A DNA stretch of 64,000 bases. Origin: Ensifer sp. MPMI2T. GTDB taxonomy: Bacteria; Pseudomonadota; Alphaproteobacteria; Rhizobiales; Rhizobiaceae. How positions within the stretch are numbered: position 1 is the stretch's first letter; every line of letters begins with the position of its first letter. Below the pieces are notes generated by a model. That model did not search any database, was not told the DNA's origin, and saw only the letters and a program-made list of their open reading frames with translations. The stretch covers positions 62,001-126,000 of the forward strand of contig NZ_SRXN01000010.1 of assembly GCF_004827385.1 (NCBI RefSeq), written 5' to 3'. Below, piece after piece: positions 15,963-25,541 of the stretch. The position numbers and the translations under genes are program-made.

Positions 15963-16195
15963 AAGTCATCAAACTGCAAAGAAAACCGGAGCGCGCCGGA
16001 GGAACGGGAGCGGAGTGCAAATCCGATCGCGGAAGCGTCGTAGCGCTCGTTTGGGGCTGTTTCATTCCCGCCTTCGCGGCTTTAGGTGTCCGCGTGAAGG
16101 GCGGCGGCCATGTTCGCTTTGGATCGAAGGCGGCCTTCTCGCCGCAGGCCGCACCGACCGCACGAAGGACCCGACCGAAACCTGCGCGTCATCGC

Positions 16196-16498
16196 CTATA
16201 AACTCTCCTGGATCAGCGTCCTCGCCGCCCTGATCCGCTCCTCGTTGCGTTTGTAAAAGACCCATTGCTTGATCCGCTTCGCGCGCACAAGCCCGGCCTG
16301 AGACAGAACACGCATGTGCTCGCTCAGCGTCGCCGGGGAAATGGCGAGCTTGTCCGCTATCAACACGGCGCATACGCCATCCTCGATGAGATCTCCGTCT
16401 ACTTGCGGCGGGAAATGGGCCAGCGGCTCTTTGAGCCAGACGAGAATCTGAAGCCGCCGTTCGTTGGCGAGGGCTTTGATGATATCAACCTCTTGCAT
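16196..16498 (-). CDS. ArsR-family transcriptional regulator
   Basis: A 100-residue winged-helix protein: KALANERRLQILVWLKE at the start, then a helix-turn-helix with VLIADKLAISPATLSEHMRVLSQAGLV and a wing around RIKQWVFYKRNEE. The usual metal-binding CxC of metal sensors is absent; one Cys is present near the HTH (GVCAVL), so the signal is not predictable. It is transcribed away from the dehydratase gene that starts 119 bases away, and the shared intergenic region is the likely operator. Regulation of that neighbour is inferred from this arrangement. Confidence 0.88.
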   Translation of the reverse strand: MQEVDIIKALANERRLQILVWLKEPLAHFPPQVDGDLIEDGVCAVLIADKLAISPATLSEHMRVLSQAGLVRAKRIKQWVFYKRNEERIRAARTLIQESL

Positions 16499-16616
16499 TT
16501 CGTTAGTTTGCTAAGTTACGAATTGAAGTCAAGGGTGGAGCGGGATAGGAAGAAGTTGCGCGATGCTCCGCCCGCATGGTCGGTTCGACGCAAAGACATC
16601 GTGCTGGGAGCTTTCC

Positions 16617-17561
16617 ATGATGATTGGCACCTCCATCTCACCGACCCGCATCCGGGAAGCGGAAGCTCTGATCCGTCCTTACATTCGGCGCACGCCCATT
16701 CTCCGCGTCGACATGGCGGATTTCGGCCGAGCGCCCCTGTCCGTCGGACTCAAGCTCGAATGTTTACAGCATTCCGGATCGTTCAAAGCGCGTGGCGCCT
16801 TCACCAATCTGGTCGGACGAGCCGTGCCGCCGGCCGGTGTTGTCGCCGCATCGGGTGGCAACCATGGTGCCGCGGTCGCCTACGCGGCAAGCCGTCTGGG
16901 CGTTCCCGCGACGATATTCGTTCCGAATGTGACGTCACCCGCCAAAGCAGACCGGATCCGAAGCTACGGTGCAAAGCTGGTGATCGGCGGCGCGCGCTAT
17001 GCGGATGCCCTTTCGGCAAGCGAAATGTTCGTGAAAGAGGCAGGCGTGCTTGCCATCCACGCCTACGACCAGGCTGAGACTCTGATCGGCCAGGGAACGC
17101 TCGGATTGGAGATAGAACAGGACCTGCCGGACATTGACACGTTGCTGGTTGCCGTCGGCGGAGGCGGATTGATCGGCGGCATAGCAGCCTGGTTCGCCGG
17201 ACGTAAGCGAGTCATCGCGGTGGAGCCCGAAGGCTCGCCGACACTGCACACGGCGTTCGACGCCGGCCGACCGGTTGATGCTCCCGCCGAGGGAATTGCT
17301 GCCGATTCCCTGGCGCCGAAGCGAGTCGGCGCACTGATGTTCCCCATCGCCCAAGCTTATGTCGATCGCTCGATCCTTGTTGGTGATGACGAAATTAAAC
17401 GGGCGCAAGGAGCGCTGTGGGACACGATACGGATCGTCGCGGAAGCGGGCGGTGCAGCGGCTTTTGCCGCCCTATTGAGCGGAAAGTATACGCCGGAGCC
17501 AGGCGAAAGAGTCTGCGTCCTTATATGCGGCGCAAACACAACAGCAGTCCATTTCGACTGA
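16617..17561 (+). CDS. PLP-dependent threonine/serine dehydratase-like enzyme
   Basis: The protein has 314 residues from the ATG at 16617, chosen because GGAG precedes it. It belongs to the fold-type II PLP enzymes: SGSFKARGA holds the Schiff-base Lys, ASGGNHGAAVAY binds the substrate carboxylate, and VGGGGLIGG binds the cofactor phosphate. No C-terminal ACT domain is present, so it resembles catabolic threonine dehydratase or serine racemase-type proteins rather than biosynthetic IlvA. Such enzymes convert L-threonine or L-serine to 2-oxo acids and ammonia in the cytoplasm. The divergent ArsR gene probably controls it. Exact substrate is not determined. Confidence 0.85.
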   Translation: MMIGTSISPTRIREAEALIRPYIRRTPILRVDMADFGRAPLSVGLKLECLQHSGSFKARGAFTNLVGRAVPPAGVVAASGGNHGAAVAYAASRLGVPATIFVPNVTSPAKADRIRSYGAKLVIGGARYADALSASEMFVKEAGVLAIHAYDQAETLIGQGTLGLEIEQDLPDIDTLLVAVGGGGLIGGIAAWFAGRKRVIAVEPEGSPTLHTAFDAGRPVDAPAEGIAADSLAPKRVGALMFPIAQAYVDRSILVGDDEIKRAQGALWDTIRIVAEAGGAAAFAALLSGKYTPEPGERVCVLICGANTTAVHFD

Positions 17562-17640
17562 TATCTGCGGCAATTCAAAGGGCCACGGACCGCTGCCGTC
17601 TAAAAAGGGGCGAAAAGGGCCCTTCGAATCCAGCGTGGGA

Positions 17641-18609
<969 letters not shown>

Positions 18610-18745
18610 TTCGTTTCTCCCTTCATTTGCTGGTTATCGCGAGCATAGGAACAATGCCCGTTCCCTTCCAGAGCGTGAACGCCCAAGGTTTGGCCCCCGC
18701 GAAGGAAAAAGCGATTGCGAAACCGTTGGTTGGAGAATCCTTTTT

Positions 18746-19363
18746 TCAGTTCGCCCGGATCGCGATGTAGGCGGCCGTTCCGGCGAGGATGCCGGCTGCT
18801 GCGCGGTTCAATGCCCGAAGCGCCTTCGGCTGCTTCAGGAGCGAACGGGCACGGGCCGCAAGCAGCATGTAGGGCAGCAGCACCGTGAGAAGGACAAGGA
18901 AGGTTGCCGCCAGCAGCAGGCTGTAATCCTCGGGGCCGATCGCGGCGAGATCGATGAGCGTCGGCACGAGGGCAACATAGAACAGCATCGTCTTGGGATT
19001 GCCAAGCGTCACCATCAGCCCCGACAGGAAAGACATAGCCGCGCTCGCCGACTTTTTCGCCTGTATATCCTGCGACAAAAGGCCGGCGGTCCAGAGCTTC
19101 CAGGCGATGTATCCGAGATAGAGTGCGCCGGCGATCTTCACGATCAGAAAGGCCGTGGTGAAGGTCTGCGCGACGAAGGCGAGCCCGAGCACCACGGCCG
19201 TAAGATAGGTCATGTCACCGAGAATTAGTCCCAGGCCCATGAAGAAGGTTTCGCGAAATCCGGAGCCGAGTGCCCGCGCAACCAGCGCCGTTATCCCGGG
19301 GCCGGGAATGGCCGCCGCGATGAAGAGGGCGCCGCTGTAGGCGAGAAGGGCCGCGAGTGTCAC
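18746..19363 (-). CDS. LysE-family amino-acid exporter
   Basis: A 205-residue inner-membrane protein with six hydrophobic helices. It shows the family pattern: N-terminal SGALFIAAAIPGPGITALV with its conserved proline-glycine motif, ALYLGYIAWKLW in the middle, and GNPKTMLFYVALVPTLI with the conserved GNPK. LysE/RhtB carriers export amino acids or their analogues from the cytoplasm. The start is a GTG with GGAGG upstream. It diverges from a second LysE-family gene at 19539, with a 175-base shared promoter region. Substrate unknown. Confidence 0.9.
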   Translation of the reverse strand: MTLAALLAYSGALFIAAAIPGPGITALVARALGSGFRETFFMGLGLILGDMTYLTAVVLGLAFVAQTFTTAFLIVKIAGALYLGYIAWKLWTAGLLSQDIQAKKSASAAMSFLSGLMVTLGNPKTMLFYVALVPTLIDLAAIGPEDYSLLLAATFLVLLTVLLPYMLLAARARSLLKQPKALRALNRAAAGILAGTAAYIAIRAN

Positions 19364-19538
19364 GATGGTTTTCCTCCAGAACGGGTGGTTTGTTTAACGC
19401 AAAGCGTGGTGAAGGAGAACCCGGCTTGATCCCGGTGGCGAGGCTTCTCGTGAAAAAATTAATCGGGTGACAAGAACGGCGTTGCTCCGATTCGGAGAGC
19501 CGTGCACCTTCCGGAAAAATCGCGGAAGGCAATGCTCC

Positions 19539-20171
19539 ATGCCCGAAATTCAGAACCTTGTAGGCTTTGCCTTGATCGCGCTCGGCATGGTGCTGACGCC
19601 TGGGCCGAACATGATCTACCTGATCTCCCGGTCCATCTGCCAGGGACCGGGGGCGGGCCTCATCTCGCTCGGCGGCGTGGCGCTCGGTTTCGTCTTTTAT
19701 ATGGTCTTTGCCGCGCTCGGCATCACCGCATTGCTGCTGGCGGTTCCTTTCGCCTATGACGCGCTGCGTTTCGCCGGCGCGCTTTATCTGCTCTACCTTG
19801 CCTGGCAGGCGGTCGGGCCCGGCGGCCGCTCGCCCTTCCAGGTGCGCGACCTGCCGAAGGATAGACCCGGCAAGCTCTTCCTGATGGGGCTCGTCACAAA
19901 CCTGCTCAACCCGAAGGTGGCGGTGCTCTACCTTTCGCTGCTGCCGCAGTTCATCCGCCCCGAACAGGGCGATGTCCTTTTCCAGTCGCTCGTATTTGGC
20001 AGTCTGCAGATCATGATCAGCATCACCGTTAACGCCTTGATCGCGGTGACGGCAGGCTCGATCGCCGCCTTTCTTGCCGGCCGCCCCCTCTTCATGCTCT
20101 TGCAGCGCTGGCTGATGAGCACCGTGCTTGCGAGCCTTGCCGTCAGCATGGCGGCGGAGGCACGCAGATAG
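19539..20171 (+). CDS. LysE-family amino-acid exporter
   Basis: The protein has 210 residues from the ATG at 19539, with GGAAGG upstream. Six hydrophobic helices are predicted, with the family motifs LIALGMVLTPGPNMIYLISR at the N-terminus, AGALYLLYLAWQAV in helix three, and LVTNLLNPKVAVLYLSLLPQF in helix four. It is only distantly similar to the divergent LysE-type gene on the other side of the promoter region, so they are probably not a recent duplication. It probably exports an amino acid or related small molecule. The ChaC-type gene follows 72 bases later on the same strand. Confidence 0.9.
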   Translation: MPEIQNLVGFALIALGMVLTPGPNMIYLISRSICQGPGAGLISLGGVALGFVFYMVFAALGITALLLAVPFAYDALRFAGALYLLYLAWQAVGPGGRSPFQVRDLPKDRPGKLFLMGLVTNLLNPKVAVLYLSLLPQFIRPEQGDVLFQSLVFGSLQIMISITVNALIAVTAGSIAAFLAGRPLFMLLQRWLMSTVLASLAVSMAAEARR

Positions 20172-20243
20172 AGCGAGCGACGGGCACAGCTTGCCTCCGG
20201 ATGCGCGCTGCGCGATCCTTTCAGCTTGGCGGAGATGATGACC

Positions 20244-20996
20244 ATGCCCGGCAAACCAAGATCACTCAGCTTGACCCTGGCGCACGTCGCGCAGGTGCAC
20301 CGGGCGGTTGCCGACGGCGGCCCGGGGCCGGGCGCTGTCCTTCATAGCGACGCGGACTACGACGAATGGGTGGAACGGATGATAGGAAGCCATCCGGTTC
20401 CGGGGTCGCCAATAATGCTCTTCGCCTATGGATCGTTGATCTGGAAACCGGAGATCGAGCATGTCGGCGAAGCGATAGGTGTCGCGCGGGGCTGGCATCG
20501 TTCCTTTTGCTTTCGGATGACGCGCTTCCGGGGAACGCCCGAACAGCCGGGTCTCATGATGGCGCTCGATCGCGGAGGGCAGTGTCGGGGTGTTCTCTAC
20601 GAATTGCCGGACGCCGACATCGAGGGGCAACTCGGAAAACTCTTCCGGCGGGAGTTCACCTATAAACCGCCCAACAGCATGCCGCGCTGGATCAAGGTCG
20701 AGACAGCACATAGTTCCGTCGCAGCCTTGGCCTTCGTCATGAACCGCGCTTCGCCATTCTATGCCGGGAGCCTTTCCCCGGAAGCCGTCGCCGAAATCCT
20801 GGCGCGAGCGTGTGGCCATGTCGGTTCGGGAGCGGAGTATCTGCTCAACACCGTGACGCATCTCGAGGCCATGGGCATTCGGGACCGCAACCTTTGGCGG
20901 CTGCAAGCGCTCGTTGCCCAGTGCATCGAGCGCGGCAATCAAGCAGCCTCGAGCGAGAGCTACTCGAACACGGGGCGCATGAAGCTGCGCTCGTAG
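20244..20996 (+). CDS. ChaC-type gamma-glutamylcyclotransferase
   Basis: A 250-residue cytoplasmic protein. The family signature is the phosphate/substrate loop FAYGSLIWKPEIE near residue 65, followed by GWHRSFCFRMTRFRGTPEQPG, the catalytic Glu region and a C-terminal GSGAEYLLNTVTHLEAMGI segment. ChaC enzymes cleave the gamma-glutamyl bond of glutathione to 5-oxoproline and Cys-Gly. I start at the ATG at 20244, which has GGAG at nine bases; two ATGs and a TTG just upstream are possible. Its 3' end overlaps the convergent NIPSNAP gene by 37 bases. Confidence 0.88.
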   Translation: MPGKPRSLSLTLAHVAQVHRAVADGGPGPGAVLHSDADYDEWVERMIGSHPVPGSPIMLFAYGSLIWKPEIEHVGEAIGVARGWHRSFCFRMTRFRGTPEQPGLMMALDRGGQCRGVLYELPDADIEGQLGKLFRREFTYKPPNSMPRWIKVETAHSSVAALAFVMNRASPFYAGSLSPEAVAEILARACGHVGSGAEYLLNTVTHLEAMGIRDRNLWRLQALVAQCIERGNQAASSESYSNTGRMKLRS

Positions 20997-21265
20997 CTCA
21001 AGATGCAGCGAGTCTCCTCGGCAAAAGCGAAGGCGGACTGGCATTCAGGATCGGCCGCCATCTCTGCGCGATAGCTTTCGTAAGCGGCAAGCGAAGGAAA
21101 GCTGAACAGCGCCAGAGCGATGTTGTTTGCGCCTTCATGCGGCAGGAAGTAGCCGTGATGCGTGCCGCCGAGCCTATTGACCAGCGGGATCCAGAGCTTC
21201 GCATAATGCTCGAATTCCGCGAGTTTATAAGGATCGATGACATATTTCAGGTAGCACGTGATCAT
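20960..21265 (-). CDS. NIPSNAP-domain protein
   Basis: A 101-residue dimeric alpha/beta-barrel (ferredoxin-like) protein. It reads MITCYLKYVIDPYKLAEFEH, then GGTHHGYFLPHEGANNIALALFSFPSLAAYESYR and a final CILSYERSFMRPVFE, a good match to bacterial NIPSNAP proteins in length and motifs. The function of bacterial NIPSNAPs is generally unknown. Its ATG overlaps the stop of the upstream EamA transporter gene (ATGA), so the two are translationally coupled. Its last 36 coding bases overlap the end of the convergent ChaC gene. Confidence 0.85.
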   Translation of the reverse strand: MITCYLKYVIDPYKLAEFEHYAKLWIPLVNRLGGTHHGYFLPHEGANNIALALFSFPSLAAYESYRAEMAADPECQSAFAFAEETRCILSYERSFMRPVFE

Positions 21266-22176
21266 GAAGCTTTCCCTTCGCGCGCCCGCTGGATAGGCGA
21301 GTTCAGCCGAAATTTCCAGCCGAGATTCATGCCGGCCGCGGCCAAGAGGATTGCCGCAGAGCCGGCGATCTGTATCGCCTGCAATTCGTGTCCGAAAGCG
21401 ACGCGATCGACGAGGATCGCGGCGATCGGATAGATGAAGGAGAGCGCACCCGTTATGTGGGTCGGGAGCCGCTGGATCGCTCCGTAGAGCAGGATATACA
21501 TGATGCCGGTATGAACGACGCCGACGGCCACGAGCAGCGTCCATTGCCGCGCGTCCTGCGGCAGCGGTGCGGAGAGCGCGAAGGGCGCCAGCATGATCGA
21601 CCCGGTGATCACCTGGATGAGCGCGATTAGATGCGGCGGCGTGCCCTTGAGGAGCTTTGTCAGGAGCGCGGCGACGGCGTAGAAGAAGGCTGCGCCGATG
21701 GAAAACGCGATGCCGGCCAGGTAGTGGTCGGGATCGAATCCGGCGCCAGGCTTGGCGGAGACGATCGCCATCATTCCGACGAAGGATACCGACAGCCAGA
21801 AAAGCTTGGCGGCGGTGATGCGTTCCCCGAGAAAGAGAGCGCCGAGGCCGAGCAGCATGAAGGGCTGGGTGTTGTAGACCATCGTGGCGATAGAGATCGA
21901 CGCGCGCGAATAGGCGGCGAAAAGCAGGAGCCAGTTGACGACGATGGCCACGCCACCAAGCGTGGAAAGAAAGACGACGCGCGGCTTTAGCTGGCGGAAG
22001 TCGATGAGCCCGAGCATTGCCGCGAGCGCAATCAGCGTCAACGCCCCGAAGACGCAACGCGAGAAAACAACACCCGTGACGGGCTGACCGGACATCAGCA
22101 CGAACCAGCCGATTGTCCCCGAAATCAGCATTGCCGCCGTCATCTCAACGCTTCCGCGCCTCAGCTCTCCGTCCAT
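21262..22176 (-). CDS. EamA-family (DMT) transporter
   Basis: The protein has 304 residues from the ATG at 22176 (AGGAG upstream). It has ten predicted membrane helices and two EamA repeats: GVVFSRCVFGALTLIAL and TMVYNTQPFMLLGLGALFLGERI in the first half, ALIQVITGSIMLAPFAL and YGAIQRLPTHITGALSFIYP in the second. DMT-superfamily proteins usually export metabolites or amino acids. The Lrp/AsnC regulator gene lies divergently 135 bases away and is the obvious candidate regulator. The NIPSNAP gene overlaps its stop. Substrate unknown. Confidence 0.9.
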   Translation of the reverse strand: MDGELRRGSVEMTAAMLISGTIGWFVLMSGQPVTGVVFSRCVFGALTLIALAAMLGLIDFRQLKPRVVFLSTLGGVAIVVNWLLLFAAYSRASISIATMVYNTQPFMLLGLGALFLGERITAAKLFWLSVSFVGMMAIVSAKPGAGFDPDHYLAGIAFSIGAAFFYAVAALLTKLLKGTPPHLIALIQVITGSIMLAPFALSAPLPQDARQWTLLVAVGVVHTGIMYILLYGAIQRLPTHITGALSFIYPIAAILVDRVAFGHELQAIQIAGSAAILLAAAGMNLGWKFRLNSPIQRAREGKAS

Positions 22177-22311
22177 GACTGGTCTCCTTTCCTGATCGCA
22201 CAACAATAATTGGCTGTTGGGCCACTTTATATGGATTCAGGAAGGAGAACTGGTTATGATGCCTAATTATAGAAGGAGAATTTGCTATTCTGTCTTATCG
22301 GAGGTGGTCTG

Positions 22312-22746
22312 ATGCTGGATGATGTAGATTGCCGCATTCTCGAGATCCTTGCGGCCAATGCCCGCGTGTCGCTGAAGGAGCTCGCGCAGGAAGCGGGCCT
22401 CTCCTCGCCGAGTGCGGCCGACAGGCTGCGCAAGCTCGAGGAGCGAGGCGTCATCAATGGCTTCACCGTCTCCGTGAATCCGGCGCGACTTGGCTATCCG
22501 TTGCAGGCGGTCGTGCGCGTTCGGCCGATGCCCGGCATGCTGCATATCGTCGAAAAACTCATTCAGGAAACGCCGGAGATTGTCGAATGCGACAAGATCA
22601 CCGGCGACGACTGTTTCATTGCCAAGATGCTGGTGCGGGATATGGAGGAACTCGACACGATCCTCGACCGTATCGCCGAAAAGGCACAGACCAACACCTC
22701 GATCGTCAAGTCAACGCCGGTCAAGCGGCGTCTGCCGCCGCTTTAG
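22312..22746 (+). CDS. Lrp/AsnC-family transcriptional regulator
   Basis: The protein has 144 residues from an ATG with GGAGG seven bases before it. The N-terminal winged helix is clear (DVDCRILEILAANARVSLKELAQEAGLSSPSAADRLRKLEERGVI). The C-terminal RAM domain follows with AVVRVRPMPGMLHIVEKLIQETPEIVECDKITGDDCFIAKMLVRDMEELD. Proteins of this type bind amino acids and form octamers. It diverges from the EamA transporter and probably controls that gene, a common pairing for amino-acid export. Confidence 0.92.
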   Translation: MLDDVDCRILEILAANARVSLKELAQEAGLSSPSAADRLRKLEERGVINGFTVSVNPARLGYPLQAVVRVRPMPGMLHIVEKLIQETPEIVECDKITGDDCFIAKMLVRDMEELDTILDRIAEKAQTNTSIVKSTPVKRRLPPL

Positions 22747-22766
22747 ATTCTCGTCTTATGCGTGCG

Positions 22767-22788
22767 GTGATCCTAAAACCGCTCAACG
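22767..22788. repeat. Short palindrome CCTAAAACCG / CGGTTTTGGG
   Basis: An imperfect hairpin between the convergent lrp-type gene and dut. Its TTTTGGG arm resembles the second stem of the palindromic unit at 39882-39924. It may be a decayed copy of that unit and could act as a terminator. Confidence 0.35.
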
Positions 22789-22860
22789 GTTTTGGGCAAC
22801 GTTCTAATAAGTTGGAGCTGGATGCGGGCGGAAACCGCGCACGCTTTTCCTCATCCCGCT

Positions 22861-23337
22861 CTACTTGGATCCGGTAGAGCCGAAGCCGCCGGCGCCGCGC
22901 GCGGTCGTGCTGGCCCCGTCCGCCTCACGGATTGCCACCTGTGTCACGGGTGCGACCACCATCTGGGCGATCCGCATGCCGCGCTCAACGACGAAATCCT
23001 CCCCACCGAGATTGACGAGCAGCACTTTCACCTCTCCGCGATAGTCGCTGTCGATCGTTCCCGGCGTGTTGAGGCAGGTGATGCCGTGCTTGAAGGCAAG
23101 CCCAGAGCGCGGTCGCACCTGGCCTTCATAGCCGAAAGGAATCTCGAAGATGAAACCGGTCGACACCAAGGCGCGCGCGCCCGGCTTGATGGTTATTGGC
23201 TCGCCGGCCGGAACGGCCGCGCGCAAATCCATGCCTGCCGCGCCCGCCGTCTCGTAGGCCGGCAGGTCGAGATCCTGCGCATGCGGCAGGCGGACAAGAG
23301 TGAGGGCCGGGCGGTTTTCGGGGGTGTGCGTGATCAT
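22861..23337 (-). CDS. dut: dUTP diphosphatase
   Basis: A 158-residue homotrimeric enzyme that hydrolyses dUTP to dUMP and pyrophosphate, keeping uracil out of DNA and feeding thymidylate synthesis. All five motifs are visible: AGMDLRAA, the [12 protein letters not shown] phosphate loop, [20 protein letters not shown] with its catalytic Asp, [13 protein letters not shown], and the C-terminal glycine-rich GAGGFGSTG arm. Start ATG at 23337. The divergent prfC gene begins 90 bases away. Rhizobial genomes usually place dut near coaBC; here they are separate. Confidence 0.96.
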   Translation of the reverse strand: MITHTPENRPALTLVRLPHAQDLDLPAYETAGAAGMDLRAAVPAGEPITIKPGARALVSTGFIFEIPFGYEGQVRPRSGLAFKHGITCLNTPGTIDSDYRGEVKVLLVNLGGEDFVVERGMRIAQMVVAPVTQVAIREADGASTTARGAGGFGSTGSK

Positions 23338-23427
23338 TCCGCTATAAGCGTCGCGCGGCCCTCCGCAGTCAATTGCATATTGGCCTGCGAGCCTGTAAAG
23401 ACGCGGCAACCCACAGGAACCTCAATC

Positions 23428-25011
23428 ATGGCCGAAAGCATTGCCGAGGCGGTTTCCCGCCGCCGCACATTTGCGATCATTTCGCACCCGGACGCCGGTA
23501 AAACGACGCTCACTGAAAAGCTCCTCCTCTTCGGCGGCGCGATCCAGCTCGCAGGCGAAGTCAAGGCCAAGAAGGACCGTATCCAGACCCGCTCGGACTG
23601 GATGAAGATCGAGCGTGAACGCGGCATTTCCGTCGTCACCTCGGTGATGACCTTCGAATACAGCGACACAGTCTTCAACCTGCTCGACACGCCCGGCCAC
23701 GAGGACTTCGCCGACGATACCTATCGCACGCTGACGGCGGTGGATGCGGCCGTCATGGTGATCGACGCCGCCAAGGGCATCGAGCCGCGTACGCTGAAAC
23801 TCTTCGAGGTCTGCCGCCTGCGCGACATCCCGATCATCACCTTCGTCAACAAGATGGACCGCGAGAGCCGCGATCCCTTCGAGATCCTTGACGAGGTCGA
23901 GGAGAAGCTGGCGCTCGATTGCGCGCCTGTCACCTGGCCGATCGGCCGCTCGAAGACCTTCTGCGGCACCTATCACCTCGCCACGAACGAGGTGCGCGGC
24001 GCCGACACGCAGGAGCGGCTCACCAAGGTCAACGATCCGGAAATGGCTTCGCATCGCCTACCGGAAAACGAACGTGACGCCTTCATCGAGGAAACGACGC
24101 TGGCGATCGAAGCCTGCAAGCCGTTCGATCACAAAGCCTTTCTCGAAGGCCATCTGACGCCGGTGTTCTTCGGCTCGGCGCTCAGGAATTTCGGCGTACG
24201 CGATCTTATCAACGCACTCAGCGAATACGCACCGCCGCCGCGTGCCCAGGTAGCCGATATCCGCACCGTCGAGGCAACCGACGAGAAGATGACGGCCTTC
24301 GTCTTCAAGATCCAGGCGAACATGGACCCGAACCATCGTGACCGCATCGCCTTCGTCCGTGTCTGCTCGGGCAAGCTCGAGCGCGGCATGAAGGCGCGGC
24401 TGTCGCGCACCGGCAAGCAGATGGGGCTGACTGCGCCCCAGTTCTTCTTCGCTTCGCAGCGCCAGCTTGCCGACACGGCTTTTGCCGGCGATGTCGTCGG
24501 CATCCCGAACCACGGCACGCTCCGCATCGGCGATACGCTCACCGAGGGTGAACCGCTCGTCTTCCAGGGCGTGCCGAACTTCGCACCGGAAATTCTCCGC
24601 CGCGTCCGCCTTGAGGACGCGATGAAGGCGAAGAAGCTCAAGGAAGCGCTGCAGCAGATGGCGGAAGAGGGCGTCGTGCAGCTCTTCTCGCCGGACGACG
24701 GCTCACCGGCGATCGTTGGCGTCGTCGGCGCACTGCAGCTCGACGTTCTGAAAGAGCGCCTGCAGGCGGAATACGGCTTGCCGGTGTCCTTCGAGATGTC
24801 GCGCTTCTCGGTCTGCCGCTGGGTTTCCGCCGATCATCCGGGCGAACTCGACAAGTTCGTCACGGCGCGCCGCGGCGACATCGCGCGCGATCTCGATGGC
24901 GACCCGGTGTTCATGGCGCAGGATAGCTTCTCCCTGCGCTACGAGGCGGAACGCTATCCGGCGATCAGGATGGTCGCCATCAAGGAATATCACGTCGCCA
25001 AGGCGGCGTGA
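23428..25011 (+). CDS. prfC: Peptide chain release factor 3
   Basis: A 527-residue translational GTPase that removes RF1/RF2 from the ribosome after termination. The ATG at 23428 has an AGGA site; a longer upstream reading frame overlaps dut and is spurious. GTPase motifs are clear: SHPDAGKTTLTEKLL (G1), RGISVVTSVM (G2), DTPGHEDF (G3), and NKMDRESRDP (G4). RF3-specific segments follow, such as GLTAPQFFFASQRQ and a C-terminal CRWVSADHPGELDKF. Length is typical. The divergent partner is dut. Confidence 0.96.
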   Translation: MAESIAEAVSRRRTFAIISHPDAGKTTLTEKLLLFGGAIQLAGEVKAKKDRIQTRSDWMKIERERGISVVTSVMTFEYSDTVFNLLDTPGHEDFADDTYRTLTAVDAAVMVIDAAKGIEPRTLKLFEVCRLRDIPIITFVNKMDRESRDPFEILDEVEEKLALDCAPVTWPIGRSKTFCGTYHLATNEVRGADTQERLTKVNDPEMASHRLPENERDAFIEETTLAIEACKPFDHKAFLEGHLTPVFFGSALRNFGVRDLINALSEYAPPPRAQVADIRTVEATDEKMTAFVFKIQANMDPNHRDRIAFVRVCSGKLERGMKARLSRTGKQMGLTAPQFFFASQRQLADTAFAGDVVGIPNHGTLRIGDTLTEGEPLVFQGVPNFAPEILRRVRLEDAMKAKKLKEALQQMAEEGVVQLFSPDDGSPAIVGVVGALQLDVLKERLQAEYGLPVSFEMSRFSVCRWVSADHPGELDKFVTARRGDIARDLDGDPVFMAQDSFSLRYEAERYPAIRMVAIKEYHVAKAA

Positions 25012-25047
25012 TCGATCCACATTGTAGCCGACGCCAGCAACCGCCGG

Positions 25048-25419
25048 CTACGATGGCGTCATCCGGAGTGCCAGGATCAGCTGGGCGACACGGAAGGTGA
25101 TGAACACATAGACGGTCAACAGCAGTAGCTGCAGGGCGACGTGCCGCTTGATCTTTCCAAGCCGATGAAGCCCGTCTGCGAAGTTCAGGAAGAACAGCGC
25201 AATCCCGATCGAAAACACGATGTAACCGGCGACGGGAATACTCACCAGTCCCTTCACGTCGATTATGTCGGGATGCTCGACGGCATGCAGGCCCGCCGCG
25301 CTGACCAGGGTCGCGACAATCAGATTACGGACGTGACGAAAGATTTCCTCGAGCCCGCCCCGATCGAAGAGCGCCTGCTTGAGGTTCAAAAACCATGGTG
25401 TGGCTCGCTCGTCGGGCAT
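25048..25419 (-). CDS. Hypothetical membrane protein
   Basis: A 123-residue protein. A polar N-terminus (MPDERATPWFLNLKQALFDRGG) precedes three or four hydrophobic helices: about 30-45, 58-80 (LVSIPVAGYIVFSIGIALFFL) and 92-115 (VALQLLLLTVYVFITFRV). No family is recognised. It converges with prfC (36-base gap) and is followed upstream by a 122-base gap before the B3/4-domain gene. It is probably an inner-membrane protein of unknown role. Confidence 0.6.
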   Translation of the reverse strand: MPDERATPWFLNLKQALFDRGGLEEIFRHVRNLIVATLVSAAGLHAVEHPDIIDVKGLVSIPVAGYIVFSIGIALFFLNFADGLHRLGKIKRHVALQLLLLTVYVFITFRVAQLILALRMTPS

Positions 25420-25541
25420 CGCGGCTGTCGTCTCGCATTGTGATTTGGCGCGGATGATATTGGGCTCGGGTTTGCGTCGTCAAAGAATTTCGGCCGGTCG
25501 CAGGCATCGGGCCCGCGCGGTGGCGCAAGTGCGCCCCGGCC

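Noticed and set aside
16065-16195. A toxin or small gene between comM and the ArsR gene
   Set aside because: No start with ribosome site and no open frame longer than chance in this short gap.
22792-23427. A 210-residue N-terminal extension of release factor 3
   Set aside because: It overlaps dut on the other strand; the AGGA-preceded ATG at 23428 gives the normal RF3 start.
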